Of a stretch of 54,843 nucleotides of DNA, positions 16,652 to 26,057 are shown piece by piece (position 1 is the first letter of the stretch; the number at the start of each line of letters is the position of its first letter). The notes beneath the pieces are model-generated. The model did no database searches. It saw nothing but the letters and a program-made list of their open reading frames with translations, and was not told the origin of the DNA. The position numbers were made by a program, and so were the translations under genes. The stretch is from Devosia sp. (GTDB lineage Bacteria > Pseudomonadota > Alphaproteobacteria > Rhizobiales > Devosiaceae), in the NCBI GenBank assembly GCA_015234425.1, contig JADGNE010000012.1, positions 1 through 54,843 on the forward strand. Reading direction: 5' to 3'.

Positions 16652-18181
16652 ATGCGCATCGCCGTCATCTATATCGGCCAAGAGACGAACGACTTTAATC
16701 CGCAGCCGACGACGCTGAAGGACTACGAGTCCTTCGGCATATTCGAAGGCCAGGAGATCATCGATCGCATGATGGCCTCCGGTCAGATCGGCGGCTTTTT
16801 CCAGGCAATCGCCGACTCCAAGCTCGACATCGAGGTGGTGCCAATCATCCGGGCCTGGTCGTGCGCCGGCGGGCGCATCACCAAGGACGCTTTCGAGCAT
16901 TTCCAGCGCAAGATCGAGGCGGGGCTGGCTGCGGCCGGTCAGATCGACGGGCTGGCGCTGCAGCTGCACGGCGCCTGTGCGGCCGAAGATCTCGACGACG
17001 TCGAGGGCGCGCAGGCGGCGCTATGCCGGAAAATCCTTGGTCCAGATGTCCCGATCGTCCTGGGGCTGGACCATCACGCCAATATCACTCAGCAGATCAT
17101 CGACAGCGTCGATGCCATCGTCGGGCATCGGACGCAGCCTCATGACGTCTTCGATACGGGGGTGATCGGCACCGAGCTTCTGCTCAGGATCATTTCCGAA
17201 AACCTCAAGCCGACCACGGCATGGCGGAAAATCCCGCTGGTGTCGCACCAGGAAAAGTTTCTCACCGCCCATGGGCCGATGAAGATCTGGTTCGACCGGG
17301 CCCGCGCCATGGAAGCGGACAAAAGGGTTCTGCAGGCGTCAAACTATCCGATGCAGCCCTGGCTCGACGTGGCGGAGGGGGGCTGGTCGACGGTCGTGGT
17401 CACCGACAACGACCAGGCGCTGGCGGAGACGCTCGCCGACGAACTCGCCGATCTCTGCTGGTCCCTGCGCGACGCGTTCCAGGAACGGGAGGCCGTGGAC
17501 GTTGATGCAGCGGTCCTGATGGCCGACGCTGAAACCGATGGGTTCGTCGTCCTGTCTGACACCGGAGACACGGTGTTCGGTGGGGCTGCCGGCGACAGCA
17601 ATGTCATCCTGGAAGCCGTGCTTCGCCTGGGCACCAAGAAGCCCATTCTGATACCGATGATCTCTCCGAGGGCGGCCCGTCAATTGGCAGAGGCTGGAGA
17701 AGGCGCGCAGGTCACCATCGATCTCGGCGGCGACGCGGCGCCGGAGTTCTTTGCGCCCATCACGGTCACCGGAACTGTTCGAAAGGTCGGCGGCGGGCGG
17801 CTCAATATCGTTGAGGGTCACCACGGCGAGATCGACCTTGGGGTTGCCGTCATCTTCGACGTTGGCCCGGCCACCATGATGATCACCGAACTGCGCGGCC
17901 TCGCCGGCAATCTGCCCGAGCTCTATGAGGCCTTTGGGGTCGACCCGCGCGATTATGGGATTGCGGTGCTCAAGACCGCCTCCAACTTCCAGTATTTTTC
18001 CAAGATTGCCAGCTGCGTCATCCGGGCAGACACGCCTGGGCCGGGGCAGTCCGACGTTTTTACCCTGCCGTGGAAGCGCATTCCGCGACCAATCTATCCG
18101 CTCGATCCAGTCGCGGACTGGCGTGCCGTCTCAACGATGCCGGGGGGAGGGGGCGCCGCACCGTCACATCGTTTCGTCTAG
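16652..18181 (+). CDS. M81 family metallopeptidase (MlrC-like), copy 3
   Basis: A 509-residue MlrC-like protein beginning MRIAVIYIGQETNDFNP (family Glu11). LQLHGAC and LDHHANIT match the other copies, but the third motif reads TQPHDVF where the others have PHTD. The start has GAGGGGAG upstream at good spacing. There are 245 bp between copy 2 and this gene; they hold a small hairpin (GCCGG/CCGGC at 16567-16580) but no clear promoter. The ABC binding-protein gene follows after 49 bp, so these genes are probably cotranscribed. Confidence 0.9.
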   Translation: MRIAVIYIGQETNDFNPQPTTLKDYESFGIFEGQEIIDRMMASGQIGGFFQAIADSKLDIEVVPIIRAWSCAGGRITKDAFEHFQRKIEAGLAAAGQIDGLALQLHGACAAEDLDDVEGAQAALCRKILGPDVPIVLGLDHHANITQQIIDSVDAIVGHRTQPHDVFDTGVIGTELLLRIISENLKPTTAWRKIPLVSHQEKFLTAHGPMKIWFDRARAMEADKRVLQASNYPMQPWLDVAEGGWSTVVVTDNDQALAETLADELADLCWSLRDAFQEREAVDVDAAVLMADAETDGFVVLSDTGDTVFGGAAGDSNVILEAVLRLGTKKPILIPMISPRAARQLAEAGEGAQVTIDLGGDAAPEFFAPITVTGTVRKVGGGRLNIVEGHHGEIDLGVAVIFDVGPATMMITELRGLAGNLPELYEAFGVDPRDYGIAVLKTASNFQYFSKIASCVIRADTPGPGQSDVFTLPWKRIPRPIYPLDPVADWRAVSTMPGGGGAAPSHRFV

Positions 18182-18230
18182 TTCGTTACGTGCCTCATTT
18201 TTCTTTTTGAAGACCATGGGAGACACTACC

Positions 18231-19796
18231 GTGAAGAAGAGACTGATCAGACCACTCCGGCTTCTGGGCGCTGCGCTGCTGACCGCAGCCATGCCGCTCG
18301 CCATCACAACCGGCCTGGCGCCAACAGCTGCCTTTGCCCAGGAACTCAAGGGCGGGCCGCTGAGGGTCGCCATCCTGGCCGACATGACCAATTTCGATCC
18401 CCAGCAGTTCTCGACAGTGAATTTCTTCCTGATCAAGAACCTTTATGACAGCCTGGTGGAATATACGCCCGAGGGCGAAGCGATCCCCAGCCTCGCCACC
18501 GAATGGGCCATCGCCGACGACAGTACATCGGTCACCGTAAAGCTGCGTGACGACGTGACATTCGGCGCGAGTGGCAATGCCTTCACATCGGCTGATGTCG
18601 CGGCCACCCTCGTCAAGGCGGCCGATCCGGCCCGTGGCAAGAACGTCTACGCCACCATGGGGATCGTCAAGGACTGGGAAACACCGGACGCGCATACGCT
18701 CAAGATCAATTTCAATGCGCCGGTTCCCGAGCGCCAAATCCTTGATCTCCTTCAGTTCATGATTCCGATCGAGGCTGCCGGCATCGACACTGTCGAAGAC
18801 GTGCCAGCCGGTACGGGCCCCTACATTCTCGACAGCCGAACCGTTGGCCAGTCGGTCGTGCTCAAGAAGAACCCCAATTACTGGCGTTCCGGCGAGCCGA
18901 CCCTCGATAAGCTCGAGTTCACGATCTTCAGCGACGACGCATCGGCCTCGGCCGCATTGGAATCCGGTGCTGCAGACATTGTCTATAATGGAACAGCGCG
19001 CAGCGCGGTTCGCCTCGAGGCCGCCGGATATCAGGTGCTGCGTGGACCAGGTCCGCTGACCCAGGTGTTCCGTATCAACGCCACCAAGGAGCCTTTCACT
19101 AACCAGAAATTCCGTCAGGCCTTCAACTATCTGATGGATCGCGAAGGCATGTTGAGGATTGGCTATGCAGGCCTTGGTGAGCCCGTGGCCCTTCCCTGGG
19201 CGCCAGCCAGCCCGGCGTTCGACGCGAGCTATACCGACACGTACGCGTTCGACATCGAAAAGGCCAAGGCCCTGCTGGCCGAAAGTGGTCTCACCCCCGA
19301 GCAGCAAAGCGACTGGAAGCTCCTGACCTATGGCACCGACCAGCCTGCGGTGGCGATCAGCCAGATCCTCCAAAGCACGCTGACCGAGGTTGGGATCAAT
19401 GTCGAACTCGATATCCGGCAGGGGTCTGAATATGTTGACGCGCAACTGGCGGGTGACTTCCACACCACCTTTGGCGCGGTGGGCAATATCCAGAAGTTCC
19501 CCACGCGCGTGGCGACCAATTCGATCTATCGCATTGCCAACAACCCGGTTCTGAAAGACCCGCATCCGTTCCCTGACTATGTCGAGGCGATCAAGCGTAT
19601 CGAGAGCACGCCGGGTCCGGCGGACGCCGTCAAGGCGGCCTACGACAACCTCAATGAAGTGCTGGTGGAAGCGTCCTTCGCCATTCCGACCAATACCTTC
19701 GATGTCGGCTTGATCGTGGCCTCGCCCAAGCTCGATGGCTTCACCCTGGATATGGACAACCTTCTGGTTGCTCGTACCCTCGGCTTTACGGAGTAA
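18231..19796 (+). CDS. Peptide ABC transporter substrate-binding protein (DppA/OppA type)
   Basis: A family 5 periplasmic binding protein of about 521 residues. It has a basic N-terminus (KKRLIRPLR), a hydrophobic signal core and cleavage near AFA-QE. Family signatures visible are SLATEWAIADDSTSVTVKLR, GTGPYILDS and VLKKNPNYWRSGEP. The GTG at 18231 has GGGAGA about 7 nt upstream and gives the better signal peptide; an ATG at 18216 is the alternative. It heads the transporter genes and captures the ligand, probably the compound cleaved by the M81 enzymes. Confidence 0.92.
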   Translation: MKKRLIRPLRLLGAALLTAAMPLAITTGLAPTAAFAQELKGGPLRVAILADMTNFDPQQFSTVNFFLIKNLYDSLVEYTPEGEAIPSLATEWAIADDSTSVTVKLRDDVTFGASGNAFTSADVAATLVKAADPARGKNVYATMGIVKDWETPDAHTLKINFNAPVPERQILDLLQFMIPIEAAGIDTVEDVPAGTGPYILDSRTVGQSVVLKKNPNYWRSGEPTLDKLEFTIFSDDASASAALESGAADIVYNGTARSAVRLEAAGYQVLRGPGPLTQVFRINATKEPFTNQKFRQAFNYLMDREGMLRIGYAGLGEPVALPWAPASPAFDASYTDTYAFDIEKAKALLAESGLTPEQQSDWKLLTYGTDQPAVAISQILQSTLTEVGINVELDIRQGSEYVDAQLAGDFHTTFGAVGNIQKFPTRVATNSIYRIANNPVLKDPHPFPDYVEAIKRIESTPGPADAVKAAYDNLNEVLVEASFAIPTNTFDVGLIVASPKLDGFTLDMDNLLVARTLGFTE

Positions 19797-19798
19797 CC

Positions 19799-21874
19799 AT
19801 GACGGGTACCGCGCGGCCAGCAGACAGCTCTGCCATCGAACCAGTCCTCTCGGTTCGCAATCTGAAGGTGGAGTTTCTTGGGTCTGGTCGTGCGGTGCCC
19901 GTGGTGCGCGGGATCGATTTCGATGTCTATCCCAATGAGGTGCTCTGCATCGTTGGCGAGAGCGGCTCGGGGAAAAGCGTAACTTCCCTGGCGGTCACCG
20001 GCCTTCTGCCGCCCACCGCCAGGGTTTCCGGCTCCGTCAGGATCGGGCAAACCGACGTGATCGGCGCGGCGCCGGAAACGCTCCGCCACATCCGCGGCCG
20101 CGATGTCGGTTTTATCTTCCAGGACCCATCGACGACCCTCAATCCGGTTTTGCCGGTTGGTCGCCAGATTACCGAGGGCCAGGTCGCCCATGGGCTGCTG
20201 GCAAAGAGCGAAGCGCCGCAACGAGCGGTATCGCTATTGCGTGAGGTTGATATTGCCGACCCGGAGGGCCGGGCCCAGCAGTACCCGCACGAGTTTTCCG
20301 GTGGTATGCGCCAGCGCGCCGTCATCGCCATGGCCATGGCCGGGCAACCTAATCTGATCATTGCTGACGAGCCCACCACCGCGCTTGACGTTACTGTCCA
20401 GGCCCAGGTTCTCGCGGTTCTGGCCCGCCGCCAGGCTGAAACCGGGGCCGCGGTTATCCTCATCACCCATGATCTGGGCGTGGTCGCGGAAGTCGCTGAT
20501 CGCGTGGCGGTCATGTATGGCGGGCGCATTGTCGAAACCGGCCCTGTGCGCGAGCTGTTCAGCGCGCCGCGCCATCCCTATACACGGGCGCTGCTGCGTT
20601 CGATCCCGCGGGTCGATGGACAATCGGACAAGCTGGAGCCTATCCCGGGCCAGCCGCCGACACCCAGCGATCTGCCGACGGGCTGCACTTTCCATCCGCG
20701 CTGCAGCCTCGGGGTGGGTCGGCCGATCTGCCAATCCGAGGATCCGGCACTTGTTGCGGTGACGCCGAAACAGCAGGCGGCCTGCCACTTTGCTCGGGAG
20801 ATTGCCCTCGAAGCTGTGGCTGCTACGCCGCGTGAGGCGCCGGGATCGGTCGCCGACAAGGCGCCGCTGCTGATTGTTGAAGACCTCAAGGTCCATTTCC
20901 CGGTCCGCAAGGGCATCTTGCGACGAACAGTCGGCCATGTTCGGGCGGTCGACGGCGTCAGTCTGTCGGTTCGGCCGGGAGAGACGGTGAGCCTCGTCGG
21001 GGAGTCCGGTTGCGGCAAGACGACGACCGGACGGACGATCATGGGCCTCGTCAAGGCAACTTCGGGCAAGATCGCCTTCGAAGGCAAGAGCATCCGAGAT
21101 CTCGGACGCGGCGAGATGCGGCTCGCCCGGCGCCAGATGCAGTATATATTTCAGGACCCTTATTCTTCGCTCAATCCGGTTCTGCCGGTGGCCGACATCG
21201 TGGCCGAACCGCTGCGAATTCATGGGATTTATGACGAGTTTGGCGGTGAAAATCACATTGCCGAGCTCTTTGATATGGTGGGTCTGTCGCGCACGATGAT
21301 GGGCCGCCTGCCATCAGAGTTTTCGGGTGGGCAGCGGCAGCGTATCGGGATCGCGCGGGCGCTTTCGCTGCGGCCGCGCCTCTTGATTCTTGATGAACCT
21401 GTGGCGGCGCTCGACGTCTCCATTCAGGCGCAAGTGATTAACCTACTTCAGGAATTGCAGCGCGAGCTGGGGCTCGCCTATCTCTTCATTGCCCACAATC
21501 TTTCGGTTGTCCGGCATATTTCAGACCGCGTGGCGGTGATGTATCTGGGCAAGATCGTGGAGGAGAGCACGCGGGACGAGCTCTATGATCGGCCGGTGCA
21601 TCCCTATACGCAAAGCCTGTTATCAGCGGCGCCGGTGCCGGATCCGGCGGTGCGGGACAGTCGGCGGCGCATTGTCCTCGAAGGTGAAATCCCCAATCCG
21701 GCCAAGCCGCCCAGCGGCTGCACTTTTCATCCGCGCTGTTTTCGCGCCACCTCAGTCTGCGCGACTGAGGCGCCTGAATTCCTCCCATATGGACAATCGC
21801 AAACCCGCGTTGCCTGCCATCATGCCGGGCCTCTGCTCGATCCGGTGGGCAAGAGCGTAGAGGTGGCATCATGA
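19799..21874 (+). CDS. Peptide ABC transporter, fused double ATPase (DppD-DppF type)
   Basis: A 691-residue protein with two complete ABC domains in one chain. The first has Walker A at residues 53-60 (GESGSGKS), signature FSGGMRQR and Walker B LIIADEPTT. The second has Walker A at 401-408 (GESGCGKT), signature FSGGQRQR and Walker B LLILDEPVA. Each domain ends in the oligopeptide-type tail with the CTFHPRC motif. It replaces the separate DppD and DppF subunits. The gene starts 2 nt after the binding-protein stop and overlaps the next permease as ATGA. Confidence 0.95.
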   Translation: MTGTARPADSSAIEPVLSVRNLKVEFLGSGRAVPVVRGIDFDVYPNEVLCIVGESGSGKSVTSLAVTGLLPPTARVSGSVRIGQTDVIGAAPETLRHIRGRDVGFIFQDPSTTLNPVLPVGRQITEGQVAHGLLAKSEAPQRAVSLLREVDIADPEGRAQQYPHEFSGGMRQRAVIAMAMAGQPNLIIADEPTTALDVTVQAQVLAVLARRQAETGAAVILITHDLGVVAEVADRVAVMYGGRIVETGPVRELFSAPRHPYTRALLRSIPRVDGQSDKLEPIPGQPPTPSDLPTGCTFHPRCSLGVGRPICQSEDPALVAVTPKQQAACHFAREIALEAVAATPREAPGSVADKAPLLIVEDLKVHFPVRKGILRRTVGHVRAVDGVSLSVRPGETVSLVGESGCGKTTTGRTIMGLVKATSGKIAFEGKSIRDLGRGEMRLARRQMQYIFQDPYSSLNPVLPVADIVAEPLRIHGIYDEFGGENHIAELFDMVGLSRTMMGRLPSEFSGGQRQRIGIARALSLRPRLLILDEPVAALDVSIQAQVINLLQELQRELGLAYLFIAHNLSVVRHISDRVAVMYLGKIVEESTRDELYDRPVHPYTQSLLSAAPVPDPAVRDSRRRIVLEGEIPNPAKPPSGCTFHPRCFRATSVCATEAPEFLPYGQSQTRVACHHAGPLLDPVGKSVEVAS

Positions 21875-22737
21875 CCAAGCTGCGCGCGCTGTTGGGTGAT
21901 ATCGGGCAGCACCGTGGGGTGTTGCTGGCGGTAATCTACCTTGCTGTCCTTATCTTTTTGGCGGCGCTGGCAGAACTTTTGCCGCTCAAGCCGTTCCAGC
22001 AAAATCTGGTGCGCTCGCTCGAGGGGCCTTCCGGTGCGGCCCTGTTCGGCACGGATGAGCTCGGGCGGGATATCCTCTCCCGCGTGATCTTCGGGGCGCG
22101 CACCTCGCTGCTGACGGCTGGGGCGGCGGTGTTGATCGCCGTGTCCATCGGGGTGCCGATTGGCCTCATTGCCGGGTTTTTCGGCGGCTGGCGGGATGCG
22201 GTGCTGATGCGGTTTGTCGACGTCCTGCTCGCCTTGCCGGCAATCCTCTTTGCCATGGCGATGATTGCCGTGTTCGGGCGTAGCCAGATGGCGGCGTTTA
22301 TCGCGGTGGGCATTACCGGGGTTCCGAGCTTTGCACGCATCACCCGAGCCCAGGTGCTGTCGCTCAAGAAACGCGATTTTGTGACGGCGGTGGAAGCCTT
22401 TGGCGGGTCGTCGACCTACAATATGTTCCGCACCATCCTGCCCAATTCGTGGAGCCCGATCCTGGTTCAGGTGGTGGTGCTCTGTTCCGTCGCGATTTTG
22501 CTCGAGGCGGCGCTGGCCTTCCTCGGGGTCGGGGTGCCGCCGCCGACGCCGAGTTGGGGGGAAATGCTGGGGACCGGGAAATCCTATCTCTATGAGGCGC
22601 CTTATTATGCGGTGCTGCCGGGGATTGTGCTGACCCTGACCATCCTCTCCTTCGATACGCTGGGGCGTTATCTCGACAATCGGCTGGGCCGGCGCTCGAC
22701 GCTGGCTGGGGCCAAACTGGAGGGCAATGCGCCATGA
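21871..22737 (+). CDS. Peptide ABC transporter permease (DppC type)
   Basis: A 288-residue permease with the DppC-type N-terminus (one helix followed by the GTDELGRDILSRVIFGARTSL motif) and five further helices. The coupling loop (EAFGGSSTYNMFRTILPN) is a variant of the EAA motif. It overlaps the ATPase upstream and the second permease downstream, so the three are translationally coupled. Confidence 0.94.
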   Translation: MTKLRALLGDIGQHRGVLLAVIYLAVLIFLAALAELLPLKPFQQNLVRSLEGPSGAALFGTDELGRDILSRVIFGARTSLLTAGAAVLIAVSIGVPIGLIAGFFGGWRDAVLMRFVDVLLALPAILFAMAMIAVFGRSQMAAFIAVGITGVPSFARITRAQVLSLKKRDFVTAVEAFGGSSTYNMFRTILPNSWSPILVQVVVLCSVAILLEAALAFLGVGVPPPTPSWGEMLGTGKSYLYEAPYYAVLPGIVLTLTILSFDTLGRYLDNRLGRRSTLAGAKLEGNAP

Positions 22738-23681
22738 TCGGCTTTGTTGTCAGGCGCTTAGCCCAGCTGCTGCCGGTGGTTCTGATCGCCTCTCTGGGCG
22801 TCTGGGGCATGCTTTACGCCGTTCCTGGCGGGCCGATCGGGAGCTTGGTCGGTGAAAATGCGACGCCGGAGCAGATTGCGGCGGTGACGGCGGAGCTGGG
22901 CCTCGACCGGCCGGTGCTGGTTCAGTATTTCGATTGGCTGATCAAGGCGCTGGTGGGCAATTTCGGCATGTCCATCTTTGGGCGCGAGCCGGTTATGACC
23001 TTGATCGGACAACGACTTCCGGCGACGTTGCAGCTGGCGGGGGCGGCGACGATTGTGGCGCTGTCGATAGGAATTCCGGTGGCGATCCTCTCGGCTTTGC
23101 GGCCGGGATCGTGGACTGACCGGGTCTTGAGCGGCTGGAGCGCGGTGGCGCTGGGGGTGCCGACCTTCTGGCTCGGAATTTTGATGATCCTGCTGTTTGC
23201 CGTACAATTACGCTGGTTACCCTCGGCCTCAGCCTATGTGCCCATCTGGGTGGATCCGATCGGGGCGATCCGGAACCTTGCCATGCCGGCGCTGACGCTG
23301 GGGATTTATGTCTCGGGCATTCTGGCGCGCTTCCTGCGGGCCTCGCTGGTGAGCGAGCTCAACGCGGACTATGTGCGCACGGCGCGGTCCAAAGGCTTGC
23401 CGGAGCACACAATTGTCGGCGTCCACATCATGCGCAACGCGCTTTTGCCGTTCATCACCATCGTCGGGTTGATGGTGGCAAACTTCATCGGCGGTGCGGT
23501 GGTGACCGAGGCGGTATTCACCTATCCCGGGCTCGGGCGGCTGTTGATCCAGGCGATTTCGACGCGCGACTATCCGCTGATCCAGGGATGTATTGTCGTT
23601 ATTCTCGTCCTCTACATCCTCATCAATCTCGTCGTCGACGTGCTCTACGCCTATGTCGATCCGCGCATCGACTACAGCTGA
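22734..23681 (+). CDS. Peptide ABC transporter permease (DppB type)
   Basis: A 315-residue permease with the DppB-type first helix (VVRRLAQLLPVVLIASLGVW), the GLDRPVLVQYFDWL segment and the coupling loop YVRTARSKGLPEHTIVGVHI. The C-terminal stretch FTYPGLGRLLIQAISTRDYP is characteristic of the family. Last gene of the transporter operon. The usual DppB-before-DppC order is reversed. Confidence 0.94.
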   Translation: MIGFVVRRLAQLLPVVLIASLGVWGMLYAVPGGPIGSLVGENATPEQIAAVTAELGLDRPVLVQYFDWLIKALVGNFGMSIFGREPVMTLIGQRLPATLQLAGAATIVALSIGIPVAILSALRPGSWTDRVLSGWSAVALGVPTFWLGILMILLFAVQLRWLPSASAYVPIWVDPIGAIRNLAMPALTLGIYVSGILARFLRASLVSELNADYVRTARSKGLPEHTIVGVHIMRNALLPFITIVGLMVANFIGGAVVTEAVFTYPGLGRLLIQAISTRDYPLIQGCIVVILVLYILINLVVDVLYAYVDPRIDYS

Positions 23682-23875
23682 CCGCATGTGGCATTTGCGG
23701 CGAGTTGGTTAGCAGACTGTTAGCATCGAGGCGGGCCGAAATGAGAATTGGTGGTTCCAGCCGAGGTTAGCGGCAGGAACTATCACCACCAGCATGGATT
23801 GGATTTGTCTGACTGTCGTGACGCGCGTCGAGAACGCAGCGGATCGACACCCCGACACTATCCAGGAGCATGCCG

Positions 23876-24418
23876 ATGGCGAGCGAGACATCGCAGGACG
23901 ACGCGCCCAAGCAGGCGCAGCGCGACGACAAGGATGGCGAGCTCGCCATTGTCGGGCGGAGCGTGACGATCAACCGGCCCCGCCACGAGCTTTTTGCCTT
24001 CTGGCGCGACTTTTCCAACCTTCCCCAGTTCATGCATGCGGTCGAGAAGATCGACGTCACCGGCGACAGGTCAAGCTGGACCATCAAGGCGCCGGTCGGA
24101 CAGCATGTGACGCTTGAGACCGAGCTGGTCGAGGTGGTCGAAAACGAAGTGCTGGGCTGGCAGTCGGTCGAGGGGTCTGAGATCAAGACCAAGGGCCGGG
24201 TGACTTTCGAGGACGCTCCGGCGGACCGTGGCACGGTGGTCAGCGCCGAGATCGGCTACGAACCGCCCGGCGGTGACCTTGGCAGGCTCTTTGCCAAGAT
24301 CTTCCGGGCTGAGCCCAATATCCAGGCGCGGCACGAGCTCAAGCGCTTCAAGATGCTCATGGAGGCAGGCGAGATCGCCACCGGGGCCAATCACCACGCC
24401 AATGATGGAGAACACTGA
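23876..24418 (+). CDS. SRPBCC-fold (polyketide cyclase-like) protein
   Basis: A 180-residue soluble protein of the START/SRPBCC superfamily, with [21 protein letters not shown] at the start of the domain and [11 protein letters not shown] in the C-terminal helix. Proteins of this type bind hydrophobic ligands; the ligand is unknown. The ATG at 23876 is preferred over one at 23870 because AGGAG ends at 23868, giving 7 nt spacing to the former and 1 nt to the latter. It overlaps the dehydrogenase gene as TGATG, so the two are coupled. Confidence 0.85.
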   Translation: MASETSQDDAPKQAQRDDKDGELAIVGRSVTINRPRHELFAFWRDFSNLPQFMHAVEKIDVTGDRSSWTIKAPVGQHVTLETELVEVVENEVLGWQSVEGSEIKTKGRVTFEDAPADRGTVVSAEIGYEPPGGDLGRLFAKIFRAEPNIQARHELKRFKMLMEAGEIATGANHHANDGEH

Positions 24419-25599
24419 TGCGCGCACTGACCTGGCACGGCACCAATGATGTGCGCGTTGATACCCATCCCGATCCGGAAATCATCAACCCGCGCGACGC
24501 CATCATCAAGATCACCTCGACGGCGATCTGCGGCTCGGACCTGCATCTTTACGACGGGGTGATCCCCGGCATGAAGTCGGGCGATATCCTGGGCCATGAA
24601 TTTATGGGCGAGGTGGTGGAAACCGGCCCCAAGAGTACGCTTCAAAAGGGCCAGCGTGTCGTCGTGCCCTTCACCATTTCCTGCGGGCAGTGCTTTCACT
24701 GCCGCAAGCTGCAGTACTCGGCCTGCGACAATGCCAATCCGGTTGAAAAGCAGGATGCATCCGAAGCGCTCTATGGCCACGGCATGGGCGCGGCATTCGG
24801 CTATTCACACCTTACCGGTGGCTATGCCGGCGGGCAGGCGGAATATGTGCGCGTGCCCTTTTCCGATGTCGGCCCGATCGTTATCCCGGACGGGATGGAA
24901 GACGATGAGGTGCTGTTTCTCTCCGATATCCTGCCAACCGGCTGGATGGCGGCCGAGAACGCGCAGATCGAGCCCGGGGACACGGTGGCCGTCTGGGGCG
25001 CTGGCCCGGTGGGGCTCTTTGCGGTGCAAAGCGCCATGCTGATGGGGGCCGAGCAGATCATCTGCATCGACCACCATCCGAACCGGCTGGCGCTGGCCCA
25101 GAAGTTCGGGGCCAAGATCATTAATTTCGAAGAGACCCATGTCCGTGAAGCCCTCATGGAGATGACCGGCGGTATCGGACCGGACGCGGTGATCGACGCG
25201 GTGGGCATGGAGGCGCACGGCTTTTCGCCGGACAATGTGCTCGATGTCATTAAGCAGAAGATCGCTCCGGGCGCCGATCGGGGCCACGCGCTTCGCCAGG
25301 CCATTCTGGCCTGCCGCAAGGGCGGACGCGTTTCTGTGCCGGGTGTCTATGGCGGCATGCTCGACAAGTGGCCGCTCGGCGCGATGATGGAGAAGGGCCT
25401 CCAGATCCGGACCGGGCAGACCCATGTGCAGAAATATATCGAGGATCTGCTCAGGCGCATCCAGGAAGGCGAGATCGACACGACCTTCCTGATCAGCCAT
25501 CGCCTGTCACTCGAAGACGCACCCAAGGGCTACAAGAATTTCCATGATCTGCAGAACGAGTGGATCAAGGTTGTTCTCAAGCCCGGTGGGGTGGCATGA
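24418..25599 (+). CDS. Zinc-dependent alcohol dehydrogenase (formaldehyde-dehydrogenase-like)
   Basis: A 393-residue medium-chain dehydrogenase. Catalytic zinc ligands appear in [12 protein letters not shown] and ILGHEFMGE. The structural-zinc lobe has four cysteines ([16 protein letters not shown]). The NAD-binding motif is [18 protein letters not shown], followed by the acidic IDHHPNR strand end. The long insertion and extra length place it near the glutathione-independent formaldehyde dehydrogenase branch; the substrate is not certain. It is coupled to the SRPBCC gene upstream and to a small gene downstream. Confidence 0.92.
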   Translation: MRALTWHGTNDVRVDTHPDPEIINPRDAIIKITSTAICGSDLHLYDGVIPGMKSGDILGHEFMGEVVETGPKSTLQKGQRVVVPFTISCGQCFHCRKLQYSACDNANPVEKQDASEALYGHGMGAAFGYSHLTGGYAGGQAEYVRVPFSDVGPIVIPDGMEDDEVLFLSDILPTGWMAAENAQIEPGDTVAVWGAGPVGLFAVQSAMLMGAEQIICIDHHPNRLALAQKFGAKIINFEETHVREALMEMTGGIGPDAVIDAVGMEAHGFSPDNVLDVIKQKIAPGADRGHALRQAILACRKGGRVSVPGVYGGMLDKWPLGAMMEKGLQIRTGQTHVQKYIEDLLRRIQEGEIDTTFLISHRLSLEDAPKGYKNFHDLQNEWIKVVLKPGGVA

Positions 25600-25850
25600 C
25601 CACGCCCAACGATCTCACGGACAAGGCGCTGGCGATTTTCGCCTTCGCCATGTTCCACCAACTGAGCGGTGGGGAAGTGGTATCCGCAGTGATGACGGCA
25701 GATGCCTCGGGTCACCGGATTGACCCCAAGGCTGCAAGCGAACTGCAGCATTTGGGCCTCGCGCAAATCAGCGGGGACAAATTGATCTTTACGCCCGCTG
25801 GCGCGTTGATGCTGTCTCAACTGGTGGATCGCCTTCGCGGCCACTGGTAG
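25596..25850 (+). CDS. Small hypothetical protein coupled to the dehydrogenase
   Basis: An 84-residue protein not recognised by me. Its ATG overlaps the dehydrogenase stop as ATGA, which fixes the start. The sequence is mostly helical, with a final stretch ([20 protein letters not shown]) that resembles the wing-and-strand of a small winged-helix or effector-binding fold. No signal peptide or membrane segment. It could be a regulator or partner of the dehydrogenase; this is conjecture. Confidence 0.7.
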   Translation: MTTPNDLTDKALAIFAFAMFHQLSGGEVVSAVMTADASGHRIDPKAASELQHLGLAQISGDKLIFTPAGALMLSQLVDRLRGHW

Positions 25851-25858
25851 CCCCGTTA

Positions 25859-25920
25859 CCACGCGGGAAGCGTGGGAATGCCGAGCCGAGCCTGACGGGC
25901 GCGTCTGCGCCGGGCTTGGC
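25859..25920 (+). terminator. Hairpins after the dehydrogenase operon (possible terminator)
   Basis: CCACGC (25859-25864) pairs with GCGTGG (25870-25875). A second, larger, imperfect stem spans about 25880-25920 with an inner GGCGC/GCGCC. Only a weak T run follows (CTTTTAAC), so factor-independent termination is uncertain. Confidence 0.4.
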
Positions 25921-25980
25921 TTGTGCGCTTTTAACTCATTGATTTAACTGTGTTATTTATTTCTGCCCCCTGTGCCTTTT

Positions 25981-26006
25981 GGAACGAAGGGGAGGCAGGC
26001 CTCGTT
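25981..26006 (+). promoter_or_regulatory. General stress (EcfG-type sigma) promoter
   Basis: GGAAC at 25981-25985 and CGTT at 26003-26006 with a 17-bp spacer match the alphaproteobacterial EcfG consensus exactly. Transcription would begin about 26013, giving a leader of about 45 nt before the gene at 26058, which has GAGGAG as ribosome site. Confidence 0.8.
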
Positions 26007-26057
26007 GTGTCATCGAGAGCGGCAGCCACAGCCGTATGATGCATGAGGAGTTTGCAA

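Noticed and set aside
23776..23801. GGAAC upstream of the SRPBCC-dehydrogenase operon as an EcfG promoter
   Set aside because: At 16 or 17 bp spacing the -10 reads GATT or ATTG, not CGTT.
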